This document shows positions 34,733-43,471 of a stretch of DNA of 64,000 bases, one piece after another (position 1 is the stretch's first letter; every line of letters begins with the position of its first letter). The notes below the pieces were generated by a model. The model was given only the letters and a program-made list of their open reading frames with translations. It was not told the DNA's origin and ran no database searches. The position numbers and the translations under genes are program-made. Origin of the DNA: Williamsia limnetica (GTDB taxonomy: Bacteria > Actinomycetota > Actinomycetes > Mycobacteriales > Mycobacteriaceae); the NCBI RefSeq assembly GCF_003217475.1, contig NZ_QJSP01000004.1, positions 341,882-405,881 of the forward strand, read 5' to 3'.

Positions 34733-36073
34733 GTGAGATCCGTCGGCTTCACCAACACCCAGCTGTCGGCTCGCGCTGCCTACCTGCTGCGCGGCAACGA
34801 CCTGGGCACCATGACCAGCGCAGCACCCCGCCTCTACCCGCACATGTGGAGCTGGGATGCGGCCTTTGTCACGGTCGGGCTCGCACCGCTGAGTGTGGAG
34901 CGCGCGGTGGTCGAGATGGACACGTTGCTCTCGGCGCAGTGGGGCAACGGGATGATTCCGCACATCGTCTTCGCGAACGGGCGCGATGGCTACTTTCCCG
35001 GCCCCGCCCGGTGGGAGTGCTCCGAGCTGGCCTTCAACGCGCCCCGGTCCCCGCAGACCTCCGGCATCACGCAGCCGCCTGTGCACGCGATCGCCGTGCA
35101 GCGCATTCTCGACCATTCGCGGCGTCAGGGCCGCACGACGCGGTCGGTCGCGGAGGAGTTCCTCGACCGGCGCTGGGGTGATCTGGTGCGCTGGCACCGC
35201 TGGCTCGCACATGCCCGGGACCCGCAGGGACGCGGTCGAATCACGCTGTATCACGGCTGGGAATCCGGGATGGACAACTCGCCGCGCTGGGACGCCGCCT
35301 ACGGGAATGTCGTCCCCGGCGCTGACCTGCCGCCGTACACCCGAGCGGATCTGTCCCATGGCGCCGACGCCTCGATGCGGCCCAGCGACGTCGAATACGA
35401 CCGCTATCTCTGGCTCGTCGAGCAGATGAAACGCGCGAACTACGACGACGCGAAGCTGCCCGAGGTGATGAGTTTCGCCATCGAGGACGTGTTCGTCAGC
35501 GCAATCTTCGCGGTGGCCTGCGAGGTGCTCGCCACGATCGGTGAGGAGTACTCCAAACCCCGCTCCGACATCCGCGACCTCAGAGCCTGGTCCGACCGGT
35601 TCCGATCGGGGGTCGCGGCGGCATCGGCCGAGAGGAATGGTGCGGCAAGGGACTTCGACATCAAGGCCGGCCGGTGGATCAACACCGAGACCATTGCGAT
35701 GTTCGCGCCGTTGCTGTGTGGCGGACTGCCACGCGAGCGGGAGCGGGCTCTGGTCAAGCTGTTCGAGGGCCCGCGATTCTGTGGGCATCCCGATCTGAAG
35801 TACGCGGTACCACCGTCGACATCACCGATCTCCGGTGATTTCAAACCCCGCGAGTACTGGCGCGGTCCGGTGTGGCCGGTGATGACGTGGCTGTTCTCCT
35901 GGGCGTTCGCCCGGCGGGGCTGGACCGAACGATCAGCACGCCTGCGTGAGGAGGGGCTGCGTCAGGCGCAGGACGGATCATTTGCCGAGTACTACGAACC
36001 CTTCACCGGTGCGCCGCTGGGCAGCATGCAGCAATCCTGGACAGCAGCCGCCGTTTTGGATTGGCTGGACTGA
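34733..36073 (+). CDS. ggh: Glucosylglycerate hydrolase, GH63-like
   Basis: The 446-residue protein is an (alpha/alpha)6-barrel glycosidase of the mannosylglycerate/glucosylglycerate hydrolase group. It begins SVGFTNTQLSARAAYLL and shows HMWSWDAAF, YHGWESGMDNSPRWD with the catalytic Asp, and YWRGPVWPVMTWLF near the end. It splits glucosylglycerate into glucose and glycerate, used by mycobacteria when nitrogen returns after starvation (family knowledge). GTG 34733 follows AGGAGGG at 34713-34719 by 13 bases, a somewhat long gap. The stop overlaps the next start by one base (TGATG). Confidence 0.88.
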   Translation: MRSVGFTNTQLSARAAYLLRGNDLGTMTSAAPRLYPHMWSWDAAFVTVGLAPLSVERAVVEMDTLLSAQWGNGMIPHIVFANGRDGYFPGPARWECSELAFNAPRSPQTSGITQPPVHAIAVQRILDHSRRQGRTTRSVAEEFLDRRWGDLVRWHRWLAHARDPQGRGRITLYHGWESGMDNSPRWDAAYGNVVPGADLPPYTRADLSHGADASMRPSDVEYDRYLWLVEQMKRANYDDAKLPEVMSFAIEDVFVSAIFAVACEVLATIGEEYSKPRSDIRDLRAWSDRFRSGVAAASAERNGAARDFDIKAGRWINTETIAMFAPLLCGGLPRERERALVKLFEGPRFCGHPDLKYAVPPSTSPISGDFKPREYWRGPVWPVMTWLFSWAFARRGWTERSARLREEGLRQAQDGSFAEYYEPFTGAPLGSMQQSWTAAAVLDWLD

Positions 36074-36996
36074 TGACACAGACCCTCGACGCACCGGCCG
36101 GTGCCGACCAGATCGAACTGGTGTTGCCGACCGCGACCCTGCAGGCCTTCGCCTGGGGGCCAGACGATGGCCCGCTGGCGTTGTGCCTGCACGGGTTTCC
36201 CGACACCGCATACAGCTGGCGCCATCTGGGACCTCGGCTGGCGGCGCAGGGGTACCGGGTGGTGGCTCCGTTCACTCGTGGGTACGCGCCGTCGACACTC
36301 GCTGCGGACGGTGACTACAACGTCGGTGCGCTGATGTACGACGCCGTCCAGATCCACCGGCTGCTAGGGGCCGATGATCGCGCGGTGGTGATCGGGCATG
36401 ACTGGGGTTGCCTCACCTCGAACGGTCTGGCGGCCTATCGGGAATCACCTTTTCGAAAGGTGGTGTCGATGTCTGTTCCGCCGGTCGGCGCGTTCACGTC
36501 GGTCGGGGACGGCGCCGCACAGCTGGTGAAACTGCTCGGCAGGCAGGCCTTCATGAGCTGGTACATGCTGTACGTCCAACTGCCATGGCTCTCCGAGAAG
36601 TCTCTCGACAGATTGATCCCGCTGTTGTGGAAGCGATGGTCGCCGGGTTACGACGCCGCGGACGATCTGGGTCACGTGTTCGACGCTCTTCCCACCGGTG
36701 AGCACCGGAGCGCGGTCCTGCGGTACTACCGGGCGACGCTGCGGCCGGGCAAGCCCGCACAACCGTATCGGGCTCTGCAGGCTGCCGGCTTCGATGAGGT
36801 GCGCACGCCGCTGCTGTACTTGCACGGCATCAGCGATGGTTGCATGCAGGCAGGCTTCGCCGACCGGGTGGGCGCCACACTCCCGCCGGGCAGCGACGTT
36901 CGCCTGGTGCCGGGTGCCGGGCACTTCTTGCAGCTCGAGCAACCGGACGTCGTCGCCGGCCTGGTGATCGACTACCTCAGCCGAGACCCGCTCTGA
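36073..36996 (+). CDS. Alpha/beta hydrolase
   Basis: The 307-residue protein has LHGFPDTAYSWRHL at 39-52, GHDWG with nucleophile D110, and the catalytic His in GAGHFLQLE near 292. The HGFP and Asp nucleophile suggest an epoxide hydrolase or dehalogenase-like enzyme. Its ATG overlaps the glucosylglycerate hydrolase stop by one base, so they are translationally coupled, although a functional link to glucosylglycerate is not obvious. Its 3' end overlaps the convergent acyl-CoA ligase gene by 20 bases. Confidence 0.83.
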   Translation: MTQTLDAPAGADQIELVLPTATLQAFAWGPDDGPLALCLHGFPDTAYSWRHLGPRLAAQGYRVVAPFTRGYAPSTLAADGDYNVGALMYDAVQIHRLLGADDRAVVIGHDWGCLTSNGLAAYRESPFRKVVSMSVPPVGAFTSVGDGAAQLVKLLGRQAFMSWYMLYVQLPWLSEKSLDRLIPLLWKRWSPGYDAADDLGHVFDALPTGEHRSAVLRYYRATLRPGKPAQPYRALQAAGFDEVRTPLLYLHGISDGCMQAGFADRVGATLPPGSDVRLVPGAGHFLQLEQPDVVAGLVIDYLSRDPL

Positions 36997-38506
36997 TCTC
37001 AGTCTTGAGGACCTTGCCGACCTTCGAACGGGGCAGGTCGTCCCAGATCAGGACTTCCTTGGGCGCCTTGACCCCACCGAGCCGCTCGCGGGCGTAGCGG
37101 CGGACCTCGTCCGGGTCGGCGCTTGCACCGTGCTGGAGCTGGACGATGGCGGTGATCCGTTCGCCCCACTTCTCGTCCGGCATGCCGATGACAGCGCAAT
37201 CCTGCACTGCCGGATGGGACATCACCACCTGCTCGACCTCCGTCGAATACACGTTGAACCCGCCGGTGATGATCATGTCCTTGGCCCGGTCGACGACGTA
37301 GAGGTAACCGTCATCGTCCAGCCGGCCGATGTCGCCGGTGTGATGCCAGCCGAACTCCGACGCCTCGGCGGTGGCGTCAGGGTCTTTGTAATAGCCGGCC
37401 ATCACCAGCGAACTGCGCACCACGATCTCGCCCCGTTCGCCGGTGGCGAGGATCGAGCCGTCGTCGGCCATGATCGCGACCTGCACCAGTGGTGCAGGTT
37501 TGCCGGCTGACGCGAGGCGCTCGGTCGCCACGTTGCCGCCTGCGTCGAAGTGATCGGCCGGTGCCATCGTGGAGATCATCATCGGTGCTTCGCTCTGCCC
37601 GAACAGCTGCGCCATCACCGGGCCGATTCGGCCGAGCGCCTCGGCGAGCCTGGTCGTCGAGATGGGAGCGGCTCCGTACCAGAAGCACTGGAGCGACGAC
37701 AGATCTGTCGACGACAACCGCTCGTGTCCGAGCACCATGTAGATCAGTGTCGGCGGCAAGAACGTATGAGTTATCCGGTGCCGCTCGACGTGGGAGAGAA
37801 AATCCCCGGTGTCGGGCGTGCGCATGATGACGACTTCACCGCCGAGAGCGAGGATCGGGAAACACAACACACCCGCCGCGTGGGTCAGCGGCGCGAGCGC
37901 GAGATACCGCGGCCTGCCGACAAAGGGGTAGCTCATCAACACGATCGCGGTCATCGTCTCGAGGTTTCGATTGGTGAGCTGCACCCCTTTCGGGCGCCCC
38001 GTGGTGCCCCCGGTTCCGACGATCATCGCGACGTCGCCCGGGGACTCGACCTCGGCCACCGGGGTGTCACCGAGTCCGGCCGTCCATTCGCTCATCGTCA
38101 GCCCACCCGGTGCTTGCCCATCGAGACACACCAGTAGCACCAGACCCGGTAAGCCCGGGGCGATCTGATCGACCAGCGACGCGAACTCGGCCTGGTAGAT
38201 CAGTGCCACACAGTCGAAGCGACCGAGGACTTCCTGGTTTTCGGAGGCCTCGCTGCGAGGATTGATCGGGCACCACACCGCGCCGGCCCGGGAGATGCCG
38301 AAGACGCACGAGAACGCGATCGGGTCGTTTGCAGACAGGATCGCCACCTTGTCACCCGGCCGGACACCTGACCTTGCGAGAGCCCGGGCCACGCGGTGCG
38401 ACGTCTGCTGCACCTCCGCATAGCTCAGGCTCTCGCCGCCAGTGGTCAAACACGGCGCCGCGGGACTGATCGATGCCCCCTTGTCGAGGTAGTCGACCAG
38501 TTTCAT
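36977..38506 (-). CDS. AMP-forming acyl-CoA synthetase
   Basis: The 509-residue protein is an ANL-family ligase. The phosphate loop VGTGGTTGRPKGVQ lies near 163-176, YLYVVDRAKDMIITGGFNVY near 396-415 contains the hinge, and the C-terminal lysine sits in LPRSKVGKVLKTE. It activates a carboxylic acid to its CoA ester; the context suggests a lipid or steroid-like acid. Its start overlaps the stop of the DUF5938 gene by one base (TGATG), so both are in one operon with the upstream SDR. Confidence 0.88.
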   Translation of the reverse strand: MKLVDYLDKGASISPAAPCLTTGGESLSYAEVQQTSHRVARALARSGVRPGDKVAILSANDPIAFSCVFGISRAGAVWCPINPRSEASENQEVLGRFDCVALIYQAEFASLVDQIAPGLPGLVLLVCLDGQAPGGLTMSEWTAGLGDTPVAEVESPGDVAMIVGTGGTTGRPKGVQLTNRNLETMTAIVLMSYPFVGRPRYLALAPLTHAAGVLCFPILALGGEVVIMRTPDTGDFLSHVERHRITHTFLPPTLIYMVLGHERLSSTDLSSLQCFWYGAAPISTTRLAEALGRIGPVMAQLFGQSEAPMMISTMAPADHFDAGGNVATERLASAGKPAPLVQVAIMADDGSILATGERGEIVVRSSLVMAGYYKDPDATAEASEFGWHHTGDIGRLDDDGYLYVVDRAKDMIITGGFNVYSTEVEQVVMSHPAVQDCAVIGMPDEKWGERITAIVQLQHGASADPDEVRRYARERLGGVKAPKEVLIWDDLPRSKVGKVLKTEIRAGLG

Positions 38507-39627
38507 CAGCGGTTCTCGGTGACAACAGGTTCGAGGACGAGTCCGAAGGAACGGAGTACTCCCAGCAGGTTCCGGTGTCCGAAGGCCTGGCACGCCGAGG
38601 CAAGGCCCGTCTTCAGCGGTGGCTGCTGCAACAGCGAATAGGCGGCGAAAGCCTGCAGGAGCCCGGTCTGCTTGTAGTTGCAGTTGCCGTGGATCACCAC
38701 ATGTTTACGCCCCAGCGGGCCCGAGGCGTACACCGAATCGAGCGAGATGTTCAGGCGCGGATTCTCGCGCGGTGGCATCCCGGCCTGCACGGACGCCGCG
38801 ATCTCGGCGAGCGCCGGCCCCTGCTCCTCTGGCGACATCTTCTTGATCTGCTCCTCGAACATGGTCATCGTCTGCACCACGCCCTCCATGACGGGGCGAT
38901 TGAAGACGCCGCCCTGCACCTTCACGTTGGCCACTCGCGGGTCGTTCTTGAACCACACCGGATGTGACGTACCACCCCAGGAGACGGCGAGCGCGGTTTC
39001 ATGCTGCCCGGGAACCACTACCTCGAAAGTCTGTGTGCCGCTCCACTTCTGGTACTCATTCTGCTCGAGGTAGAAGTGGTCGGCGTTGAGGATCGTGAAG
39101 ATCGTCTGGGTCGAGGCGTAGGTCGGGAAGCCCTTCCACAGCACCAGGATGTCGAGCGTGTCCAGGCCCGGTGTCTCCAAGGCGATGTTCGCAGCGATCT
39201 CACCGGTGGTGTACATCTGTGCGACCCCGGGGGACAGGAGCAAACCCTTGTCGGCGAAGGCCTGACCCCACCGCTCCTGCGCGTCGAGCACCCAGTTCTG
39301 CTCGCCGGTGGTGTCGAGGTAGTGCGCGCCGGCTGCGAGGCAGGCCTCCACGACCTCGGGACCGTACTCGATGAACGGGCCGACCATGTTGCTGACAACT
39401 TGTGCACCGGTGAACAATTCGGTCAGGGCCTCGACGGTGTGCTCTACTTCGACCACCTCGTGCTCGACGGTCTCGATGCCGGGCACCTTGTCGATCACCT
39501 CCTGCACCCGGGCCTTGTCGCGTCCGGCTGCGATGAACGGGATGTTGTACTCACGCAGGTATTCACAGACGAGACGTCCGGTGTATCCGGATACGCCATA
39601 GACGACGACTGGCTTCTTGTCACTCAT
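38506..39627 (-). CDS. DUF5938 / saccharopine-dehydrogenase-like NAD(P)-binding protein
   Basis: The 373-residue protein starts with VVVYGVSGYTGRLVCEYL, a Rossmann nucleotide loop of the saccharopine dehydrogenase-like type, followed by SNMVGPFIEYGPEVVEACL and HYLDTTGEQ. In actinobacteria this family often accompanies acyl-CoA ligase and SDR genes in lipid catabolic clusters, but its reaction is not established. It is downstream of the SDR and coupled to the ligase. Its 5' leader contains three tandem 9-bp repeats. Confidence 0.75.
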   Translation of the reverse strand: MSDKKPVVVYGVSGYTGRLVCEYLREYNIPFIAAGRDKARVQEVIDKVPGIETVEHEVVEVEHTVEALTELFTGAQVVSNMVGPFIEYGPEVVEACLAAGAHYLDTTGEQNWVLDAQERWGQAFADKGLLLSPGVAQMYTTGEIAANIALETPGLDTLDILVLWKGFPTYASTQTIFTILNADHFYLEQNEYQKWSGTQTFEVVVPGQHETALAVSWGGTSHPVWFKNDPRVANVKVQGGVFNRPVMEGVVQTMTMFEEQIKKMSPEEQGPALAEIAASVQAGMPPRENPRLNISLDSVYASGPLGRKHVVIHGNCNYKQTGLLQAFAAYSLLQQPPLKTGLASACQAFGHRNLLGVLRSFGLVLEPVVTENR

Positions 39628-39641
39628 GCGGTGTGGTGCCT

Positions 39642-39668
39642 TTCAGGGTCTTCAGGGTCTTCAGGGTC
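39642..39668. repeat. Three tandem 9-bp repeats in the leader of the DUF5938 gene
   Basis: TTCAGGGTC occurs three times without gaps; on the gene's strand the unit reads GACCCTGAA. It fills the gap between the SDR stop and the DUF5938 start. The 27-bp tract could be a slippage product or a protein site. A further partial unit follows (TTCACGGG). Confidence 0.7.
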
Positions 39669-39699
39669 TTCACGGGAAGGTGGGGAACAGAGCGGTGGG

Positions 39700-40503
39700 C
39701 TACATGCCCATGCCGCCGTCGACGGGGAGTGCGGCGCCGGTGATGAAGCGGGCGGCGTCGGAGGCCAGGAAGACCACCGCGTCCGCCATGTCGGCGACCT
39801 CTCCGAGGCGGCCGAGCGGGGTGAGATCGATGACGGCGCCGACTGCGGCCTCGGCGTTGTCGAACAGGCCCGCGTCCGCGACGTCGACCGCGAGCTGTGA
39901 CCCCATGGCAGTCGGTACCAGGCCCGGGAAGACGGTGTTCACGCGTACGCCGTAGCCGAGCTTGCCCGACTCCATGGCGGCGACCCGGGTGAGCCGATCG
40001 ATGGCCGACTTGGAGGCCGAGTAGACCGAGATCGCCGGGAATGCGATGGTCGCCGCGACCGATCCGATGTTGACCACCGCGCCGCCGGCGCCGGCGGCCC
40101 CGCCGGGAGCCATGGCGCGAAATGCGTGTTTGAGTCCGAGTGCGGTGCCGAGGACGTTGACGTCGAGCATCTTGCGGATGTCTTCCGGCTGCACGTCGAC
40201 GATGAGCGAGGTGATCTCGACGCCTGCGTTGTTGACCAGAATGTCGAGGCCACCCAGTTCGGCGATGGTGTCGGCGATGGCCGTCTCCCAGCTCGCGTCG
40301 TCGGTGACGTCGAGCCCGATGTAGGTCGCCTTGATACCTGCGGCCTGGAGATCCGCGACGGTCTGTACTCCGACGTCTGCCTGTACGTCGGCGATCGCCA
40401 CGGCGGCGCCCGCGCGGCCGAGGGCCTCGGCCATGCCCCGGCCCAATCCCTGGGCACCTCCGGTAACCAGTGCCCTACGTCCGGATAAGTCGTGCACGCT
40501 CAT
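39700..40503 (-). CDS. Short-chain dehydrogenase/reductase (3-hydroxysteroid-dehydrogenase-like)
   Basis: The 267-residue protein has TGGAQGLG at 15-22, NNAGVE near 91-96, the catalytic YSASK and the C-terminal PVDGGMGM. IADVQADVG gives the acidic residue that favours NAD. Relatives oxidise cyclic alcohols or hydroxysteroids. GGAGG lies before the ATG. It is the first gene of a probable operon with DUF5938 and the acyl-CoA ligase and is divergent from a TetR gene with a shared operator region. Confidence 0.86.
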   Translation of the reverse strand: MSVHDLSGRRALVTGGAQGLGRGMAEALGRAGAAVAIADVQADVGVQTVADLQAAGIKATYIGLDVTDDASWETAIADTIAELGGLDILVNNAGVEITSLIVDVQPEDIRKMLDVNVLGTALGLKHAFRAMAPGGAAGAGGAVVNIGSVAATIAFPAISVYSASKSAIDRLTRVAAMESGKLGYGVRVNTVFPGLVPTAMGSQLAVDVADAGLFDNAEAAVGAVIDLTPLGRLGEVADMADAVVFLASDAARFITGAALPVDGGMGM

Positions 40504-40568
40504 CGATCCTCCATCGCCTGTGACTCAGGCCACTCCAGATGCAGTGACGGTGCTCACACTAGCAATGT

Positions 40569-40615
40569 TTGGACAATCGTCAAGACTTTTTTGGACAACT
40601 GGACAAACAATTGTT
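40569..40615. promoter_or_regulatory. Putative TetR operator region with TTGGACAA repeats and AACAATTGTT palindrome
   Basis: TTGGACAA occurs at 40569-40576 and 40591-40598, CTGGACAA at 40599-40606, and the 10-bp palindrome AACAATTGTT at 40606-40615. The first two copies are 22 bp apart, two helical turns. The block lies between the SDR operon and the divergent TetR gene, next to the latter's -10. The element is AT-rich in a GC-rich genome. Confidence 0.55.
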
Positions 40616-40633
40616 GGATCGGTCCCACGGCCC

Positions 40634-40639
40634 TACACT
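40634..40639 (+). promoter_or_regulatory. -10 element (TACACT) of the TetR gene
   Basis: TACACT ends 8 bases before ATG 40648, compatible with a leaderless transcript and placed just after the repeat block. Confidence 0.45.
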
Positions 40640-40647
40640 CCTGGGTG

Positions 40648-41268
40648 ATGAGCACGCCCACGAGGAAGCAGCGAATTGAACGTCGCCCCGACAAGTTCGG
40701 CGAGCGGCGTCGTCAGCTCGCGAAATCGGCGCTGCTCACTCTGGCCGAACGCGGCTACGCCAACACGAGCCTGCGCGACATCGCGAACAACTCCGACTTC
40801 ACCCATGGCGTGCTGCACTACTACTTCGCCGACAAGAACGAGCTCATCATCTTCGGCGTCCTCGAGTACAAAGCCGAATGCGTGACCCGCTACGACGCAG
40901 CGACGGAAGGGGCCACGAGTACCGAAGACCTCACCGCGCGTTTCGCCGAAGCAATGGCGACGACGCTCACCGACGATGCCTCGATGCACCGTCTCTGGTA
41001 CGACATGCGCGCCCAGGGCTATTTCGATGCGGGATTCCGACCCGCGGTTGGCGAGATAGAAAGTGGCCTCGAGGCCATGATCTGGCGGGTGGTCTCGCGG
41101 TACTGCGAACTCGACGGAGCGGTCCCCGCGATCACTCCGCCGATCGCCTACGCACTCTTCGACGGATTGTTCCAGCAGGCGCTGTTCCGCCTGCACAACG
41201 GTGACGACACCGCGCCGCAATCGCTTGCCGCACAGGTCGCCACCGTCATGGAGTCGATGCTCACCTAG
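40648..41268 (+). CDS. TetR-family regulator
   Basis: The 206-residue protein has a basic N-terminus (TPTRKQRIERR) and a TetR helix-turn-helix at about 20-65 (KSALLTLAERGY, then LRDIANNSDFTHGVLHYYF). The C-terminal ligand domain is of unknown specificity. ATG 40648 is supported by a leaderless -10; in-frame codons back to 40492 would overlap the divergent SDR start. It probably controls the SDR-DUF5938-acyl-CoA ligase operon and itself. Its stop shares the palindrome CTAG with the stop of the convergent phoX gene. Confidence 0.85.
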   Translation: MSTPTRKQRIERRPDKFGERRRQLAKSALLTLAERGYANTSLRDIANNSDFTHGVLHYYFADKNELIIFGVLEYKAECVTRYDAATEGATSTEDLTARFAEAMATTLTDDASMHRLWYDMRAQGYFDAGFRPAVGEIESGLEAMIWRVVSRYCELDGAVPAITPPIAYALFDGLFQQALFRLHNGDDTAPQSLAAQVATVMESMLT

Positions 41269-43349
41269 ACGCCGATCTGGCCGCCCGGCTTCCATACGGC
41301 GACGACGGCCGGCCGCGGCTGGGCGTTGCCGCCTTCGGGCCAGTTGGAATACGGCTTGTCGGCGGAGTACTCGTCTTCCTCGCCGGGATGCTGGACGCAG
41401 ACGATCACCCGGTCGGTCCCGATGATGGGGCCGCAGGTCTCCGCGCCACGCGGGACGGTGAGGAATTGCTTTGTCTGACCGCGGTTCTCACCCTCGAGTG
41501 CAACCGCGAACAACCCATCGTTGTTCTTGAGGGCGTTGCCGTCCGTGGAGACCCACAGGTTGCCGTGCGGGTCGAATGCGACGTTGTCCGGGCAGGAGAT
41601 CGGGCTGACCTTGGTCTTGTCGAATCCGCCGTAATACGTGTCGGCGGCCGCGGGGTCGCCGCACACCAGCAACAGGTCCCAGGTGAAGGTGGTGCCCGCG
41701 TGGTCATCGGTGATCTCGATGACCTGCCCGTTTTTGTTCTCATTGCGCGGATTCGCCTCGTCCACAGGCGCTTCCCCGGCGGTCCCGCGGTCGTCGTTGT
41801 TGGTGAGTGCGCAGTACACCTTGCCGGTGACCGGATGGGCCTCGATGTCTTCGGGCCGATCCATCTTGGTGGGATTGACCTTGTCGGCCGCGGCGCGGGT
41901 GAAGACCGCGACCTCCTGCGCGGTCATGCCCTCGACCCGGGACTCCGCGCCGTCGTCGGTGACGGTCAGCAGCGGGAACCACTTACCGGTGCCTGCAAAC
42001 GATCCCGAGCTCGGAAGGCTACCGCTGCCGTCGATCTGGTCGGGCTGATTGCCGGTGAGCTGAGCGACGTACAGCGTCCCCGTCGACAGGATGCTCATGT
42101 TGTGTTGCATCGAGGCCGCGCCGACACCGGGCCGGACCTTCTTGTCGGAGACGAACTTGTAGATGTACTCGAACTTCTGGTCGTCGCCGGTGTAGGCCAC
42201 CACGGTTCCGTCCCCGGTGACGAAGATGTTGGCACCCTCGTGCTTGAGGCGGCCCATCGAAGAATGCTTGATCGGGGTCGAGTTCGGATCGTGTGGGTTG
42301 ACCTCGACGATGTAGCCGAATCGGTTGCCCTCGTTGGGTTCCTTGGACAGATCGAACCGGTTCTCGTACTTTCCCCACTGGTGGTAATTGTCCTCGTCGT
42401 CGAACCCGTAGCGGTCGAGACGCTCCTTCGCCACAGGGTCGGTGACCGACGCGGCGCCGGTGAAGTAGTTGTTGAAGTTCTCTTCACCCGAGACCATGGT
42501 TCCCCACGGGGTGAGTCCGCCGGAGCAGTTCCCGATGGTTCCGAGGATCGTGGTGCCGGCCGGGTCGGCAGAGGTCTTGACGAAGTCGCTGCCCGCGGCG
42601 GGTCCGGTCAAGGTGAACGGGCTGGATGCGGTGAGTCGCCGATTACGGGCGCCCACAACAGGTGTGAGTTTTCCGGAACCGTTCTCGCTCGTGACCTCGA
42701 CGACGGTGATGCCGTGCGCGGCCATCGAAATCCGCGCCTGCGGCTCGGTGGGCTCCTTGGGTTTGTACCCCTTGAACATGAACTCTTCGGTGGTGTACTC
42801 CTGGTTGACCACGAGGTAGAAGTGGCCGGCCTGTCCTTCGATCGGGATGAGACCCGCGAAGTCGTTGTTGAAGCCGAACTGCTGTGCCTGTGCCTCCGGT
42901 GACTGGTTGTCGAAGTCGAAGGCCGGCGCGCCGGGCACCACGGGGTCGCCCCACTTGATGACCACGGCCTGCTCATAACCCTCGGGGACGATCAGTGCGT
43001 CTTCGGTGTTGGGTGCGACGGTCGCGAAGTTCATCCCGGCGACCGCGGCACCGGCAGCTCCGCCCGACGTGCCGGAACTGCCCGAAGTGGTCGAACTGCT
43101 TGCCGACGAGCCGTTGTCGCCACAGGCTGCGAGGGCCGACGTCGCGCCGACCGCGACAACCGCCGCTGCCGATCCACGCAGCACGGATCGGCGGGAGACC
43201 GCCGCGCGGGCGATGTCGCGGAAGTAGGCGTTGTCGCTGGTGTTCGGCGGCTGATGCCAGCAGGCATCGCCGCATTTGTAGTGGCAGGTGATCCGCGAGC
43301 GCTTCGAAACGCCTTCGGTCTTGTCGAAAAGGGCAAGTGGAACTCGCAC
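41265..43349 (-). CDS. phoX: PhoX-family alkaline phosphatase, Tat-exported lipoprotein
   Basis: The 694-residue protein has the PhoX/DUF839 fold: CSGGLTPWGTMVSGEENFNN mid-protein, FDPHGNLWVSTDGN and the C-terminal GPIIGTDRVIVCVQHPGEED. Its N-terminal segment ends in a twin-arginine signal (SRRSVLRGS, R53-R54) followed by a hydrophobic stretch and a lipobox LAAC (C76), so it should be Tat-exported and lipid-anchored. PhoX releases phosphate from esters using Ca and Fe. GTG 43349 follows AGGGGG at good spacing; in-frame codons to 43484 have none. A PHO-box-like repeat lies about 80-98 bases upstream. Confidence 0.9.
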   Translation of the reverse strand: MRVPLALFDKTEGVSKRSRITCHYKCGDACWHQPPNTSDNAYFRDIARAAVSRRSVLRGSAAAVVAVGATSALAACGDNGSSASSSTTSGSSGTSGGAAGAAVAGMNFATVAPNTEDALIVPEGYEQAVVIKWGDPVVPGAPAFDFDNQSPEAQAQQFGFNNDFAGLIPIEGQAGHFYLVVNQEYTTEEFMFKGYKPKEPTEPQARISMAAHGITVVEVTSENGSGKLTPVVGARNRRLTASSPFTLTGPAAGSDFVKTSADPAGTTILGTIGNCSGGLTPWGTMVSGEENFNNYFTGAASVTDPVAKERLDRYGFDDEDNYHQWGKYENRFDLSKEPNEGNRFGYIVEVNPHDPNSTPIKHSSMGRLKHEGANIFVTGDGTVVAYTGDDQKFEYIYKFVSDKKVRPGVGAASMQHNMSILSTGTLYVAQLTGNQPDQIDGSGSLPSSGSFAGTGKWFPLLTVTDDGAESRVEGMTAQEVAVFTRAAADKVNPTKMDRPEDIEAHPVTGKVYCALTNNDDRGTAGEAPVDEANPRNENKNGQVIEITDDHAGTTFTWDLLLVCGDPAAADTYYGGFDKTKVSPISCPDNVAFDPHGNLWVSTDGNALKNNDGLFAVALEGENRGQTKQFLTVPRGAETCGPIIGTDRVIVCVQHPGEEDEYSADKPYSNWPEGGNAQPRPAVVAVWKPGGQIGV

Positions 43350-43428
43350 CGGTGTGGCCCCCTGGGCTGTTGGGATTGGCACAGACCCACGGAACGCTAT
43401 GAGGCCGGAGGAAACCGACGGCCAACCC

Positions 43429-43447
43429 GTGGTTAATCGGTGGTTAA
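43429..43447 (-). promoter_or_regulatory. PHO-box-like direct repeat upstream of phoX
   Basis: GTGGTTAA occurs twice, exactly 11 bases apart (43429 and 43440). On the phoX strand this reads TTAACCAC-CGA-TTAACCAC, the 11-nt direct-repeat design of the actinobacterial PHO box (GTTCACC units) bound by PhoP or RegX3-type regulators. Five of seven core bases agree with GTTCACC. Confidence 0.5.
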
Positions 43448-43471
43448 GATTCGTGGCTGAGGCATGCTGGA

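Noticed and set aside
41233..41275. Possible frameshift or fusion between TetR and PhoX
   Set aside because: The genes are convergent, and their stops share CTAG; both proteins are full length.
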